DNA of 64,000 nucleotides from the NCBI GenBank assembly GCA_964562375.1, contig CAZLSW010000002.1, forward strand, positions 1 through 64,000, given 5' to 3'. The stretch is from JAJPXC01 sp964562375. Its GTDB lineage: Bacteria > Bacteroidota > Bacteroidia > Bacteroidales > Muribaculaceae. The stretch's first letter is position 1; every line of letters begins with the position of its first letter. The position numbers and the translations under genes are program-made. Shown here one piece after another: positions 7,536 to 15,447 of the stretch. The notes under the pieces were generated by a model. It was not told where the DNA came from. It saw only the letters and a list, made by a program, of their open reading frames with translations, and did no database searches.

Positions 7536-7567
7536 CTCATTAATATAAATCTTTTAACCACATTAAA

Positions 7568-9400
7568 ATGCGAAAACACGTAATGACCCTCCTGACAGCC
7601 ATGCTGGCTGTGAGCGTGTCGGCCGCCAACTTAGTGCCGCGGCATGACGAGAAAGGACGCTTCGGCTACGGGCCCGAGGGAACCAAAGAATTTTCAATCA
7701 AGCCCCAATGGGATGAGGCCAGGCCCTTCAACGACGCGGGAATGGCTATCGTGCGTAAGGACAAAAAGTACGGTATGATCAACACACAGGGGGTGGCTAT
7801 AGGCAAGAGCATGGCCTACTCCTCGATTACTCCCTACGACGGTACCCAATACCTCCTTGTGGCCATGGGAGGCTCCCCGGAAGCCAATACCAACAATATC
7901 AAGACGCGTGTGGGCCTGCAGTCGTTCGGCTTCAAAGGTTCCACCTCCTATGCCATCAAGGGCGCTAAGTGGGGTCTCGTTAGCCAAAGTGGCAGCGAGG
8001 TGATAAAGCCTGAATGGGACGAGATCTCCAACATCCAAGGCGACGTCATCATCATCCAGAAGGGTGGTAAATATGGCCTAATTGACCTTCGTGGCAACGT
8101 GTTGATGAAGCCCACCTACATCCGTATCTCCCCCTTCAACAACCAGGGTATCGCCTATGCCACAACCAACAAGGGCGTGCAAGTGTTGATTGACAAGACC
8201 GGCAAGGTGCTTGTCGACGAGAAGCAAAAGGTGACGCAGTTCTCCCTTTACAAGGATGACATTTATGGCAATTTAGAGGAAATCACCGCCGACTCGGTGC
8301 TCAACAACCGCGACCTGTGGAACGACAACGTTCATTTGGTACCCTTCCACAAGTTAGGGGCAGCCTGGATCAACTCCGAGTGCCCTTATGTAGTGGCTAA
8401 TGTGCTGCGCAAGGTGGGGAAGAAGAAGGACCAACCGGTGGTGCAGATTTATAACCTCGACGGCACGGTGGCTCTGAGCGGTGACAAGCTCTATCGCTAT
8501 GTGGGCAAACCCTCCGAGGGTGTGGTGCTTGTGGTTGACTATGACGACAATCGCTTCTTCTATGACTTGGCCAGCAACACCGCTACGCCTGTGGAGAAAC
8601 TCAATTACCTCCCCGTAAGAAATGGCAAGAGCCTGGGGTGGAAGGAAAACGACTACGTGTTTGTTGACAAGCAGGGTAAAGCCGTTTCCGACCACTACAA
8701 CGAGGTTAGCGAGGTTAATGGCTGCCTGGCCGTGCGCAAGGGCTCCCTTATGGGCGTCCTCTCTCCCCAAGGCACCGAGATTCTCCCCCTGGCCTACGCC
8801 GCGGTCGTAAGCGCTGGTGAAGGATGGTTTGGCCTTCAGGACAGCAACGGAAAATGGGGCTTGGCCGACTTGAAAGGCAACGTCACCGTCGCCCCGGCTT
8901 ACGACGCCATGTACTACGTCACCAAGGGGTATGCCAAGGTGGGTAACAAGCGCAACGACGGCAATCTCAACGTGGGCCTTATCGACACCGCCGGCAACGA
9001 GGTGGTCGACCTCACTCAATGGAATATCGCCCTGAGCGATGTGGGCAATTCGGCCCTATCGGTGTACCTGCAGGCGGCCGACAACATGCCCTATGTGAAG
9101 TATGACCTGTCGAGCAAGGCCTCCACGCCCACGCCGTTCCTCGACGCCGAGCCTACACAATTGGGCCTCGTGGTGAAGAACACCGACGGCCTTTACGGCG
9201 TGGTGCGTGGCGACAAGGAATTTGTGGCATGCTCCCTTCCCTCCCCCGAGGCTGCCATGACTGTGGCTCAAGTGGCCGACCAGCAGGGCTGGGAACAGGC
9301 CGACGGTCGCCGAGCCCACCGCGCTTGGGTACTCCTTCACCCCAAACGTCACACCTATAAGTTGAACGAAACCGTAGAGGACGACAACTGGGACTACTAA
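7568..9400 (+). CDS. Exported WG-repeat protein
   Basis: A 610-residue protein with signal peptide (MRKHVMTLLTAMLAVSVSA). It is built from WG/KWG repeats: KKYGMINTQG near residue 60, KWGLVSQSG near 135, KYGLIDLRGN near 165, KGVQVLIDKTGKV near 200, NGKWGLADLKGNV near 425 and LYGVVRGDKEF near 540, each followed by the typical I-x-P-x-Y/W-D strand. Such repeats form beta structures often used for binding. It starts 32 bases after the caspase gene and is followed at 19 bases by the last gene. A role as binding partner of the peptidase or of the envelope complex is a guess. Confidence 0.8.
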   Translation: MRKHVMTLLTAMLAVSVSAANLVPRHDEKGRFGYGPEGTKEFSIKPQWDEARPFNDAGMAIVRKDKKYGMINTQGVAIGKSMAYSSITPYDGTQYLLVAMGGSPEANTNNIKTRVGLQSFGFKGSTSYAIKGAKWGLVSQSGSEVIKPEWDEISNIQGDVIIIQKGGKYGLIDLRGNVLMKPTYIRISPFNNQGIAYATTNKGVQVLIDKTGKVLVDEKQKVTQFSLYKDDIYGNLEEITADSVLNNRDLWNDNVHLVPFHKLGAAWINSECPYVVANVLRKVGKKKDQPVVQIYNLDGTVALSGDKLYRYVGKPSEGVVLVVDYDDNRFFYDLASNTATPVEKLNYLPVRNGKSLGWKENDYVFVDKQGKAVSDHYNEVSEVNGCLAVRKGSLMGVLSPQGTEILPLAYAAVVSAGEGWFGLQDSNGKWGLADLKGNVTVAPAYDAMYYVTKGYAKVGNKRNDGNLNVGLIDTAGNEVVDLTQWNIALSDVGNSALSVYLQAADNMPYVKYDLSSKASTPTPFLDAEPTQLGLVVKNTDGLYGVVRGDKEFVACSLPSPEAAMTVAQVADQQGWEQADGRRAHRAWVLLHPKRHTYKLNETVEDDNWDY

Positions 9401-9419
9401 CCTCTAAGACTTACCGATC

Positions 9420-10640
9420 ATGAAAAAGAAAATCATACTCGCGGCCCTGGCCCTCTTCCTCGCCACACCCATCTGGGCCCAAAAAACCAAAAATGTCGAC
9501 ACCGACTATCGCCGCTCGTCGATTTACTCCTTGATGGTGTCGCATCCCAAGGAGAAATACGCTCAAGAGATCGAGAACGTGTTCCTCGAGATACCCAATC
9601 CCGACGCTTACAACGACCACGACCTGGCGATCAAAATCCTGTCCACCGAGGATAAACTAAAAAAGGACGAACATAACACCGGAGCCGATCCAGCCATCGA
9701 CCAGTGGCTTGAGAACAACAAGATAGCCTCGCGCCTTGTGGCTCAATGGTGGCAACGCGACTGGAACACCGGCGAGATGTCGAGCAATCTCGTGGAGGAG
9801 AGTGGCATTTGGGCCAACTGCACCAACGCTGAGATGCTGGCTCGCGGCGAGGCATCGCTCAAGGGCGCCGACCGCACGTTGCGAGAGTCGGGTTCCGACC
9901 TCATCGGCAACACCTTCGTGCTCGTCAACGACATCACTTATTACGATCGCGCCAAGAAGGGACGCGCCTGGGGTATGGCCCTCAAAATAGCTGGAGCAGC
10001 TCTAAGTGCTGTCAATTCCGACCTTGGAAGCTCCCTGAGCGACTTGGGTACCATCGCCGAGACCTACAAAGGTTTCAAGGTGAAGGTCAACACCGCTCTC
10101 TACCAGCTTGTTTACGACGAGGCTGCCGACAACCTGGCAATGGACACTTGGGGCGACAAGCAAGCCTTCGAGAATGCTCGCGGACGCTTCCGCCTGAAAT
10201 ATGTAGGTTCGCAGTACAGCGACGGTGGCACCGCATCGTTCATGGGTATTCGCGAGGACCAGCCCGAGGTGATGATCCGCAAGGCTTGCCAGCGCGCCCT
10301 CGACGAGAACGTGGCCAATCTCGCCAAGAACTTCCAAGCCTTCCAGATCAAGACCCCGTTGACATCCGTGGAGCCACTTGAGGCGTCGATTGGCCGCAAG
10401 GAGGGTGTCGACGAGAAGTCGGTGTTCGAGGTGCTGCGGGAGGTACAGGATGAGAACGGTTTGCCCAAGGGCTACGAGAAGGTTGGCGAGGTGGTTCCGG
10501 TCAACAACCTTATCTGGGACAACCGTTACATGGCTTCGGAAGAGCTTGCCCCGGGTGCCAACCTCGGTGCCACCACCTTCAAGAAGAAGTCGGGCAACAC
10601 CGACGACTTCGCGGGCTGCCTCCTCCGACAAATCAAATAA
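9420..10640 (+). CDS. Exported protein of unknown function, last gene of the operon
   Basis: A 406-residue protein with a clear signal peptide (MKKKIILAALALFLATPIWA-QKT). It is charged and mostly helical, with a small-residue, possibly membrane-active stretch around residues 185-205 (ALKIAGAALSAVNSDLGSSL). It has no Cys pair, lipobox or repeat that would place it in a known family. A conserved-looking aromatic segment (QWWQRDWNTGEM, near 105-120) may be useful in searches. A terminator-like hairpin follows 48 bases after the stop, so it closes the operon. Confidence 0.65.
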   Translation: MKKKIILAALALFLATPIWAQKTKNVDTDYRRSSIYSLMVSHPKEKYAQEIENVFLEIPNPDAYNDHDLAIKILSTEDKLKKDEHNTGADPAIDQWLENNKIASRLVAQWWQRDWNTGEMSSNLVEESGIWANCTNAEMLARGEASLKGADRTLRESGSDLIGNTFVLVNDITYYDRAKKGRAWGMALKIAGAALSAVNSDLGSSLSDLGTIAETYKGFKVKVNTALYQLVYDEAADNLAMDTWGDKQAFENARGRFRLKYVGSQYSDGGTASFMGIREDQPEVMIRKACQRALDENVANLAKNFQAFQIKTPLTSVEPLEASIGRKEGVDEKSVFEVLREVQDENGLPKGYEKVGEVVPVNNLIWDNRYMASEELAPGANLGATTFKKKSGNTDDFAGCLLRQIK

Positions 10641-10687
10641 CACTTAGCGAGGATTCCCCAAAGTTATCTCCCCCCATTACAACTTCT

Positions 10688-10719
10688 GCCGCCTGAGATC
10701 TTTCCTGATCCCAGGCGGC
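10688..10719 (+). terminator. Terminator-like hairpin after the exported-protein operon
   Basis: GCCGCCTGAGATC at 10688-10700 pairs with GATCCCAGGCGGC at 10707-10719 (12 of 13 bases) around a six-base loop, followed by ACTTCTTT. The T stretch is short, so termination may be partial. Confidence 0.6.
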
Positions 10720-10725
10720 ACTTCT

Positions 10726-10834
10726 TTCGCGCGCCGTGCGCTTAGACGACCTCCAGAGCGAGCCCTACTGGAGCCGCCGCTACATTGGCGCCAAGCGCGT
10801 CCTCTCGGAAGCGGACCAGGGCCTCTTCTCATCC
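10726..10834 (+). pseudogene. Fragment of an NlpC/P60 gene, right copy of the direct repeat
   Basis: This stretch repeats bases 2842-2950 at about 91 percent identity and in the same frame, encoding ...DDLQSEPYWSRRYIGAKR and onward to DQGLF. The TAA stop has become TCA, so the frame runs on into unrelated sequence. No 5' part of the gene (catalytic Cys and His) is present, so it is a remnant. It sits between the operon's terminator and the ligA promoter, and suggests that the NlpC/P60 gene or a paralogue was once next to ligA. Confidence 0.85.
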
Positions 10835-10884
10835 GTGCCTGAGAATCTTTTCGGGGTGAAACTAACGGTTGGAAAAATTTGTTG

Positions 10885-10892
10885 TATATTTG
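10885..10892 (+). promoter_or_regulatory. -7 promoter element for ligA
   Basis: TATATTTG fits the TAnnTTTG box and lies 26 bases before the ligA ATG. No good -33 TTTG is found about 20 bases upstream, so the promoter is only half supported. Confidence 0.45.
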
Positions 10893-10918
10893 TATGCTAA
10901 ATTTCAACTGTTATTGCC

Positions 10919-12928
10919 ATGACACCCCAGGAACGGATACAAGAGCTAAGGAAGCTGCTCAACGAGCACAATCATAAATATTATGTGTTGAACCAGCCGG
11001 AAATCTCCGACCAGGAGTTTGACCGCTTGATGCGCGAGCTGGAGGAGCTCGAGGCGCAGCATCCCGAGATGGACGACCCGTTGTCGCCCACCCATCGCGT
11101 AGGCTCGGATATTAACAAGAACTTCCAGCAAATCAAGCACTTGTACCCGATGCTGTCGCTTGCCAATACCTACTCGGTGGAGGAGGTTGACGAGTGGGTG
11201 CAGCGCACGCAGGGGTCGCTGATGGGCGAGCAGGTGACGCTGGTGGGCGAGATGAAATTCGACGGCACGTCGATTTCATTGATCTACGAGCATGGCCGAC
11301 TGGTGCGTGCCGTTACCCGCGGCGATGGCGAGAAGGGCGATGTGGTGACCGACAACGTCAAGACCATCCGATCCATCCCACTGGAGCTGCATGGCGAGGG
11401 ATGGCCCGACCGATTTGAGCTGCGTGGCGAGATACTATTACCGTGGCGCGAATTTGAGCGCTTGAACGCCGAGCGCGCCTTCAACGAGGAGCCGCTGTTC
11501 GCCAATCCCCGCAACGCCGCCGCCGGCACGCTGAAGCTTCAAGATCCCCGCGAGGTGTCGCGTCGTGGCTTGGACGCCTATTTTTACTACCTGTTGGCCG
11601 AGCCGCAAGACCTGCCTTCCGACAACCATTTCGACAACATGATGGCTGTGCGCTCATGGGGCTTCAAGGTGTCCGACGCCATGTGCAAGCTGGAAACCAT
11701 TGACGACGTTGACAAGTACATAAACTTCTGGGACACAGCTCGTAAGGAACTACCAGTGGCTACCGACGGACTGGTGTTCAAGGTCAACTCCCTGCGCCAG
11801 CAGTTGAACCTCGGCTATCGCGCCAAGTCGCCTCGCTGGGCTATCGCGTATAAGTTCCAGGCCGAGAGGGCGTTGACGAGGTTGGACTTTGTGTCGTTCG
11901 AGGTAGGCCGCATGGGTATCGTCACCCCAGTGGCCAATCTTGAGCCGGTGTTGCTGTCGGGTACTATCGTCAAGCGCGCGTCGCTCCACAACGAGGACAT
12001 TATGCGCGGACTCGACGTGCATGAGCACGACATGCTCTACGTGGAAAAGGGCGGCGAGATCATCCCCAAAATCACCGGCGTGGAGGTGTCGCAACGCCCC
12101 AAGGACGCTGCGGTAATCCAGTTTGTAAGCCACTGCCCGGCGTGCGGCACGCCGCTCGTGAGGGTCGAGGGTGAGGCTGCGTGGATGTGCCCCAACAAGT
12201 ACGGTTGTCCACCCCAAATCGCCGGCCGAGTGGAACACTTCGTGGGGCGCCGCATGATGAACATCGACGGAATCGGTGAAGAGACATCCGAACTCCTTTA
12301 TAATCACGGACTTGTAACCAATATCGGCGAACTATACGACCTCACTTACGACAAACTCATCGCCATGGACTCGCGCATCGGCCACAAAACCGCCGAGCGA
12401 ATCATTCAGGGCTTGAAGGATTCGTTGGAGGTGCCGTTCGACCGCGTGGTTTACGCCCTTTCCATCCCGTTTGTGGGGGAAACCGTGGCAAAGAAGTTGG
12501 CTCGCGGCGTCCACGACATCGACACGCTAATGTCCATGTCGCAGGAGCAATTGGAGGCCATCCCCGATATAGGCAAGCGCATAGCCGAGTCGATCATCGA
12601 CTATTTCGTACAGCCGCTTAACCGACAGATAATCGAGCGGTTGCGCCAAGCAGGCGTACAGATGGCTATGCCCGAGGAATCAACCGAAGGCCGCACCGAC
12701 AAGCTTCAGGGCAAGTCGATTATCATTTCGGGCACGTTCGCCAAGCATTCGCGCGACCAGTACAAGGAGATGATCGAGCGCAACGGCGGCAAGAACGTGG
12801 GCTCGATCTCCAAGAAGACCGACTATGTGCTTGCTGGCGAGAACATGGGACCAGCCAAGCTCGAGAAGGCCACCTCGCTTGGCATCCCCATCATCTCGGA
12901 GGACGACTTCCTGAAAATGCTCGAGTAA
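10919..12928 (+). CDS. ligA: NAD-dependent DNA ligase LigA
   Basis: Seals nicks in duplex DNA during replication and repair using NAD. The 669 residues match the normal family length. The N-terminal Ia domain (YYVLNQPEISDQEFD) binds NAD; the adenylated lysine is Lys113 in EMKFDG; RGEILLP and ANPRNAAAGTLKLQDP are further nucleotidyltransferase motifs. A four-Cys zinc finger (CPACGTPL ... CPNKYGCP) sits near residues 405-430, helix-hairpin-helix repeats follow, and a BRCT domain (GKSIIISGTF ... ISEDDFLKML) ends the protein. It is a single-gene unit, facing the MORN gene across a long palindrome. Confidence 0.98.
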   Translation: MTPQERIQELRKLLNEHNHKYYVLNQPEISDQEFDRLMRELEELEAQHPEMDDPLSPTHRVGSDINKNFQQIKHLYPMLSLANTYSVEEVDEWVQRTQGSLMGEQVTLVGEMKFDGTSISLIYEHGRLVRAVTRGDGEKGDVVTDNVKTIRSIPLELHGEGWPDRFELRGEILLPWREFERLNAERAFNEEPLFANPRNAAAGTLKLQDPREVSRRGLDAYFYYLLAEPQDLPSDNHFDNMMAVRSWGFKVSDAMCKLETIDDVDKYINFWDTARKELPVATDGLVFKVNSLRQQLNLGYRAKSPRWAIAYKFQAERALTRLDFVSFEVGRMGIVTPVANLEPVLLSGTIVKRASLHNEDIMRGLDVHEHDMLYVEKGGEIIPKITGVEVSQRPKDAAVIQFVSHCPACGTPLVRVEGEAAWMCPNKYGCPPQIAGRVEHFVGRRMMNIDGIGEETSELLYNHGLVTNIGELYDLTYDKLIAMDSRIGHKTAERIIQGLKDSLEVPFDRVVYALSIPFVGETVAKKLARGVHDIDTLMSMSQEQLEAIPDIGKRIAESIIDYFVQPLNRQIIERLRQAGVQMAMPEESTEGRTDKLQGKSIIISGTFAKHSRDQYKEMIERNGGKNVGSISKKTDYVLAGENMGPAKLEKATSLGIPIISEDDFLKMLE

Positions 12929-12942
12929 TGCGTGGATGGGGA

Positions 12943-13122
12943 TTTTGACTACGAATCATACGAATCACACGAATTAAAGATTAGGACTACAATTGCGCTG
13001 ACGCTTTACGAATTGAACAAATTGCCATCCGGATGGATTCGTTTTTATTCGAAAAGCGTGAGCGCAATTCGTTTAAGATCGTTCTCTGACATTCGTTGAA
13101 TTCGTATGATTCGTAGTCAAAA
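12943..13122. repeat. 180-base imperfect palindrome between convergent genes
   Basis: The outer arms 12943-12974 and 13091-13122 are 32 bases each and nearly perfect inverses (TTTTGACTACGAATCATACG start). Inner arms 12992-13013 and 13047-13068 match again with two mismatches, and the centre holds CCATCCGGATGG (13025-13036). The whole ligA-MORN spacer can thus fold into one long hairpin. It has no T-tract and no coding content. It may serve as a two-way terminator or be a small non-autonomous mobile element. Confidence 0.85.
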
Positions 13123-13139
13123 AGTATAAAATCAGTTCA

Positions 13140-14309
13140 TTAGTATTTGACTTGGATGTCCTCGTATTGGGATTTCTGGATAGTGATGCCGGCACGACGT
13201 GCTTTCTGGCGTATTGACTTCATCTCGCGCTGTGCCTCGCGTAGCGACTGCTTCATGCTCACGTAGTTGCCGCCGCTCATTCCCTGTCCTGCCGTGCCAC
13301 CCACATCCTTGCCGTCCTTTTTGGCACGATAGCCGAGGTTGGTAAGCGAATTATAGTTGGCCTCGGCACGCTGCGCCCACTGGTTGTAGCGCGACTGGTA
13401 GCTGCCGCTGCTTCCTACCGAGCCACTTCCGACGCCTCCTCCCTGCTTGAGGTCCTGGTAGGACTGCATCGTTTCCCCCATCTGGATAAGCATGTTACCC
13501 ACGTCGTGCAACGCCTGCATAAAGCCTGACAATTGGCGTGTGGATTGTCGCTCGGCTTGCATCTTGTAATAGAGGTCGATGTTGCGTTGGTAGGAGGCTT
13601 TCATCTCGTCATACTCGCGGGATGAGCTGACAGCCAGTTTCTCCCCCTCCTTGTTGAAATAGTAAGTCTCCCAAGCCCCGTTCTGATAGAGATAGAGAGA
13701 AGTTCCCGACTGTGTACCACCCTTGTAGCGACCCATCCACAGTGCGGCTTGCAGCGTGATTAGCCCGTCAACGTCGACAGCGGGCGAGTAGATACACGCC
13801 ATGCCGTCGGGAGCACCGTCGAGGGTCTCCCCGAAGAAGTACATCGGTGCGTCGCCGTCGAGCTCGGTGTACACAAATTCATGACCATCAGTGAGGGATT
13901 TGGCCGGGTAAGCGCCAGTGGGCTTGTCTTTGTCAAACTCGCCCGTGTAAATCAGCTTTCCCTGAGCGTTGTAGCACCGCCCGCGGCCTGATTTTTTGCC
14001 GTTTTCGACCGACCCGACGTAGATTGCGCAACTGTCGCAGTTGGCTACCCATTGGCCATCGGGCATCACCAAGATACCCTTGCCGGTCATCTTGTTCTCC
14101 TCAAATCCACCTGCGTAAATCGCACCGCCCTTTTGCTGGAGCGTACCCAAGCCGTTGCGCTTGCCCGCGCTCAACTGGCCACGATAATCCTTGCCGGCGG
14201 GATCTAGCTCGTAGGTCTCTTCAAGATACACATGCGCCCAGTTCTCAGCCACGACAGTCGAGGCTGATAGGGCAATGACGGCAAATGCTAATGGCCTATT
14301 CCACCACAT
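13140..14309 (-). CDS. Exported MORN-repeat protein
   Basis: A 389-residue protein with an N-terminal signal sequence (MWWNRPLAFAVIALSASTVVA). Residues 40-135 hold MORN repeats: YRGQLSAGKRNGLGTLQ, YAGGFEENKMTGKGIL, YVGSVENGKKSGRGRCY and YTGEFDKDKPTGAY. The second half is helical, with a Gly/Ser-rich linker around residue 300 (GGGVGSGSVGSSGS) and a basic C-terminus. MORN repeats form elongated beta structures that bind proteins or lipids. Its start overlaps the 3' end of the gene upstream by 14 bases, so the two are probably translated together. Its partner is unknown. Confidence 0.8.
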   Translation of the reverse strand: MWWNRPLAFAVIALSASTVVAENWAHVYLEETYELDPAGKDYRGQLSAGKRNGLGTLQQKGGAIYAGGFEENKMTGKGILVMPDGQWVANCDSCAIYVGSVENGKKSGRGRCYNAQGKLIYTGEFDKDKPTGAYPAKSLTDGHEFVYTELDGDAPMYFFGETLDGAPDGMACIYSPAVDVDGLITLQAALWMGRYKGGTQSGTSLYLYQNGAWETYYFNKEGEKLAVSSSREYDEMKASYQRNIDLYYKMQAERQSTRQLSGFMQALHDVGNMLIQMGETMQSYQDLKQGGGVGSGSVGSSGSYQSRYNQWAQRAEANYNSLTNLGYRAKKDGKDVGGTAGQGMSGGNYVSMKQSLREAQREMKSIRQKARRAGITIQKSQYEDIQVKY

Positions 14310-14757
14310 AATCGGGAAGAACGTAGTAATTGCCTTTCTTCAGGAGTTTCTCGCCGTCCTTGGCCTTGAGTTTGTCGAAATGGTCGTTGTTGGATTTGAG
14401 GTAGTAGGTTTGGCCGTCCTCCAATTCGATCGAGGTTTCGAGCAGGGTGTTGACACGCTCCCCGGTGATAAAGTGATCCCATTCTCCCTTGGCGACCACC
14501 GGGGTGAGGCCATCGGCGTTGACCACGACCTTCTTGACGGTCTCTTGCAACTCGTCCCAAGCGGGGAGGTTAGCCACCTTGTTCTCGTTGTGATGTTTTT
14601 TGACGGGACCGGCCAGGGTGCCAGTATCCACGCCGTTGACCCACAGATGGAGGTCACATTTGCACATGGCTTGCATAAACACGTAGATAGTCGACTCGGC
14701 TTGTGCTGTCATCGCGGCGATGGCCAGCGCGATCATGGCAAAGATTACTTTTCTCAT
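14296..14757 (-). CDS. Small exported protein of unknown function
   Basis: A 153-residue protein. The ATG at 14757 gives a good signal peptide (MRKVIFAMIALAIAAMTAQA); an in-frame codon at 14790 would overlap the promoter and is rejected. The mature part is compact and beta-rich (STIYVFMQAMCKCDLHLWVNG) with a Cys-Lys-Cys motif and a C-terminal segment that includes tyrosines (GNYYVLPDYVVE). No family is recognised. It shares a transcript with the MORN gene, which it overlaps, and has its own strong promoter just upstream. Confidence 0.7.
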   Translation of the reverse strand: MRKVIFAMIALAIAAMTAQAESTIYVFMQAMCKCDLHLWVNGVDTGTLAGPVKKHHNENKVANLPAWDELQETVKKVVVNADGLTPVVAKGEWDHFITGERVNTLLETSIELEDGQTYYLKSNNDHFDKLKAKDGEKLLKKGNYYVLPDYVVE

Positions 14758-14787
14758 ATAGACTGGGTTGAATGGTGGAACAATACG

Positions 14788-14819
14788 CAAAGGTAGCCAA
14801 AATCCCCGACACCTGCAAA
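14788..14819 (-). promoter_or_regulatory. Promoter of the small exported protein-MORN unit
   Basis: On the minus strand TTTG (14816-14819), a 20-base spacer and TACCTTTG (14788-14795) match the Bacteroidetes promoter fully. Transcription should start near 14781, about 24 bases before the ATG at 14757. It also starts inside the short gap after the ORF6N gene stop. Confidence 0.8.
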
Positions 14820-14824
14820 TTCAT

Positions 14825-15424
14825 CTATTCTCCATAAGGGACTGCTTCTTCCTCGATCCTGTCGGGACCGTCATGTGTACGCGTCCGCTTCACCTTGTAT
14901 TTAAGTTTTCCTATGATGAAGTTGAGTTCCAGTGAGGTTTCCGACTCCTCGGGCCGTAATTCAGGCATCACAATCCCGGAAAGAAGTTCGGCGAACCGCT
15001 CCATAAGCGAAGCTCCCTTCTTTTCGTCATTATCCCGGTTGAGGGATATAAGGTTTCGCTGGAGCTCGCGAACGTGGGCGTAGGTCTCGATGATGTCCAG
15101 TGTAGCCTCTGTGGCACGCTTGCTTTTGAGGATTGTAGCGAGCATGTAGAGGCCTTTTTCGGTGAAAGCCTTGGGTGGCACAGTGGAGTGTTTGGAGGAT
15201 TTGAACCGGTGGAAATTTTCCACCAGATACTGATGCTCAACGTTTTGCAACTCGAAAATGTATCCTTTTGGGAATTTGTTGGGATTGTTCCTTACTGCTT
15301 TGTTAACATCTCGAGTTTCGACTCCATAGAGCTCGGCCACGTCGCGGTCGAGCAGTACGGGCTGGTCGCGCAGAATAATGATCTTCTGTGCTATCCGTTC
15401 CAGTGTTTGTTGATTGTCTTCCAT
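14825..15424 (-). CDS. ORF6N-domain DNA-binding protein
   Basis: A 199-residue cytosolic protein. The N-terminal ORF6N domain, about residues 5-90, shows the family pattern: IIILRDQPVLLDRDVAELYG, VNKAVRNNPNKFP, F-E-L near 65, and KAFTEKGLYMLATILKSKRA. ORF6N domains come from phage antirepressor-like DNA-binding proteins and are common as single chromosomal genes in Bacteroidales. The C-terminal half is charged and helical. The ATG at 15424 is chosen over the GTG four codons upstream. It follows the porin gene at 23 bases, an unusual partner for a regulator, and may simply be carried on the same transcript. Confidence 0.85.
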   Translation of the reverse strand: MEDNQQTLERIAQKIIILRDQPVLLDRDVAELYGVETRDVNKAVRNNPNKFPKGYIFELQNVEHQYLVENFHRFKSSKHSTVPPKAFTEKGLYMLATILKSKRATEATLDIIETYAHVRELQRNLISLNRDNDEKKGASLMERFAELLSGIVMPELRPEESETSLELNFIIGKLKYKVKRTRTHDGPDRIEEEAVPYGE

Positions 15425-15447
15425 GGGATATATCACATTTATAATTG

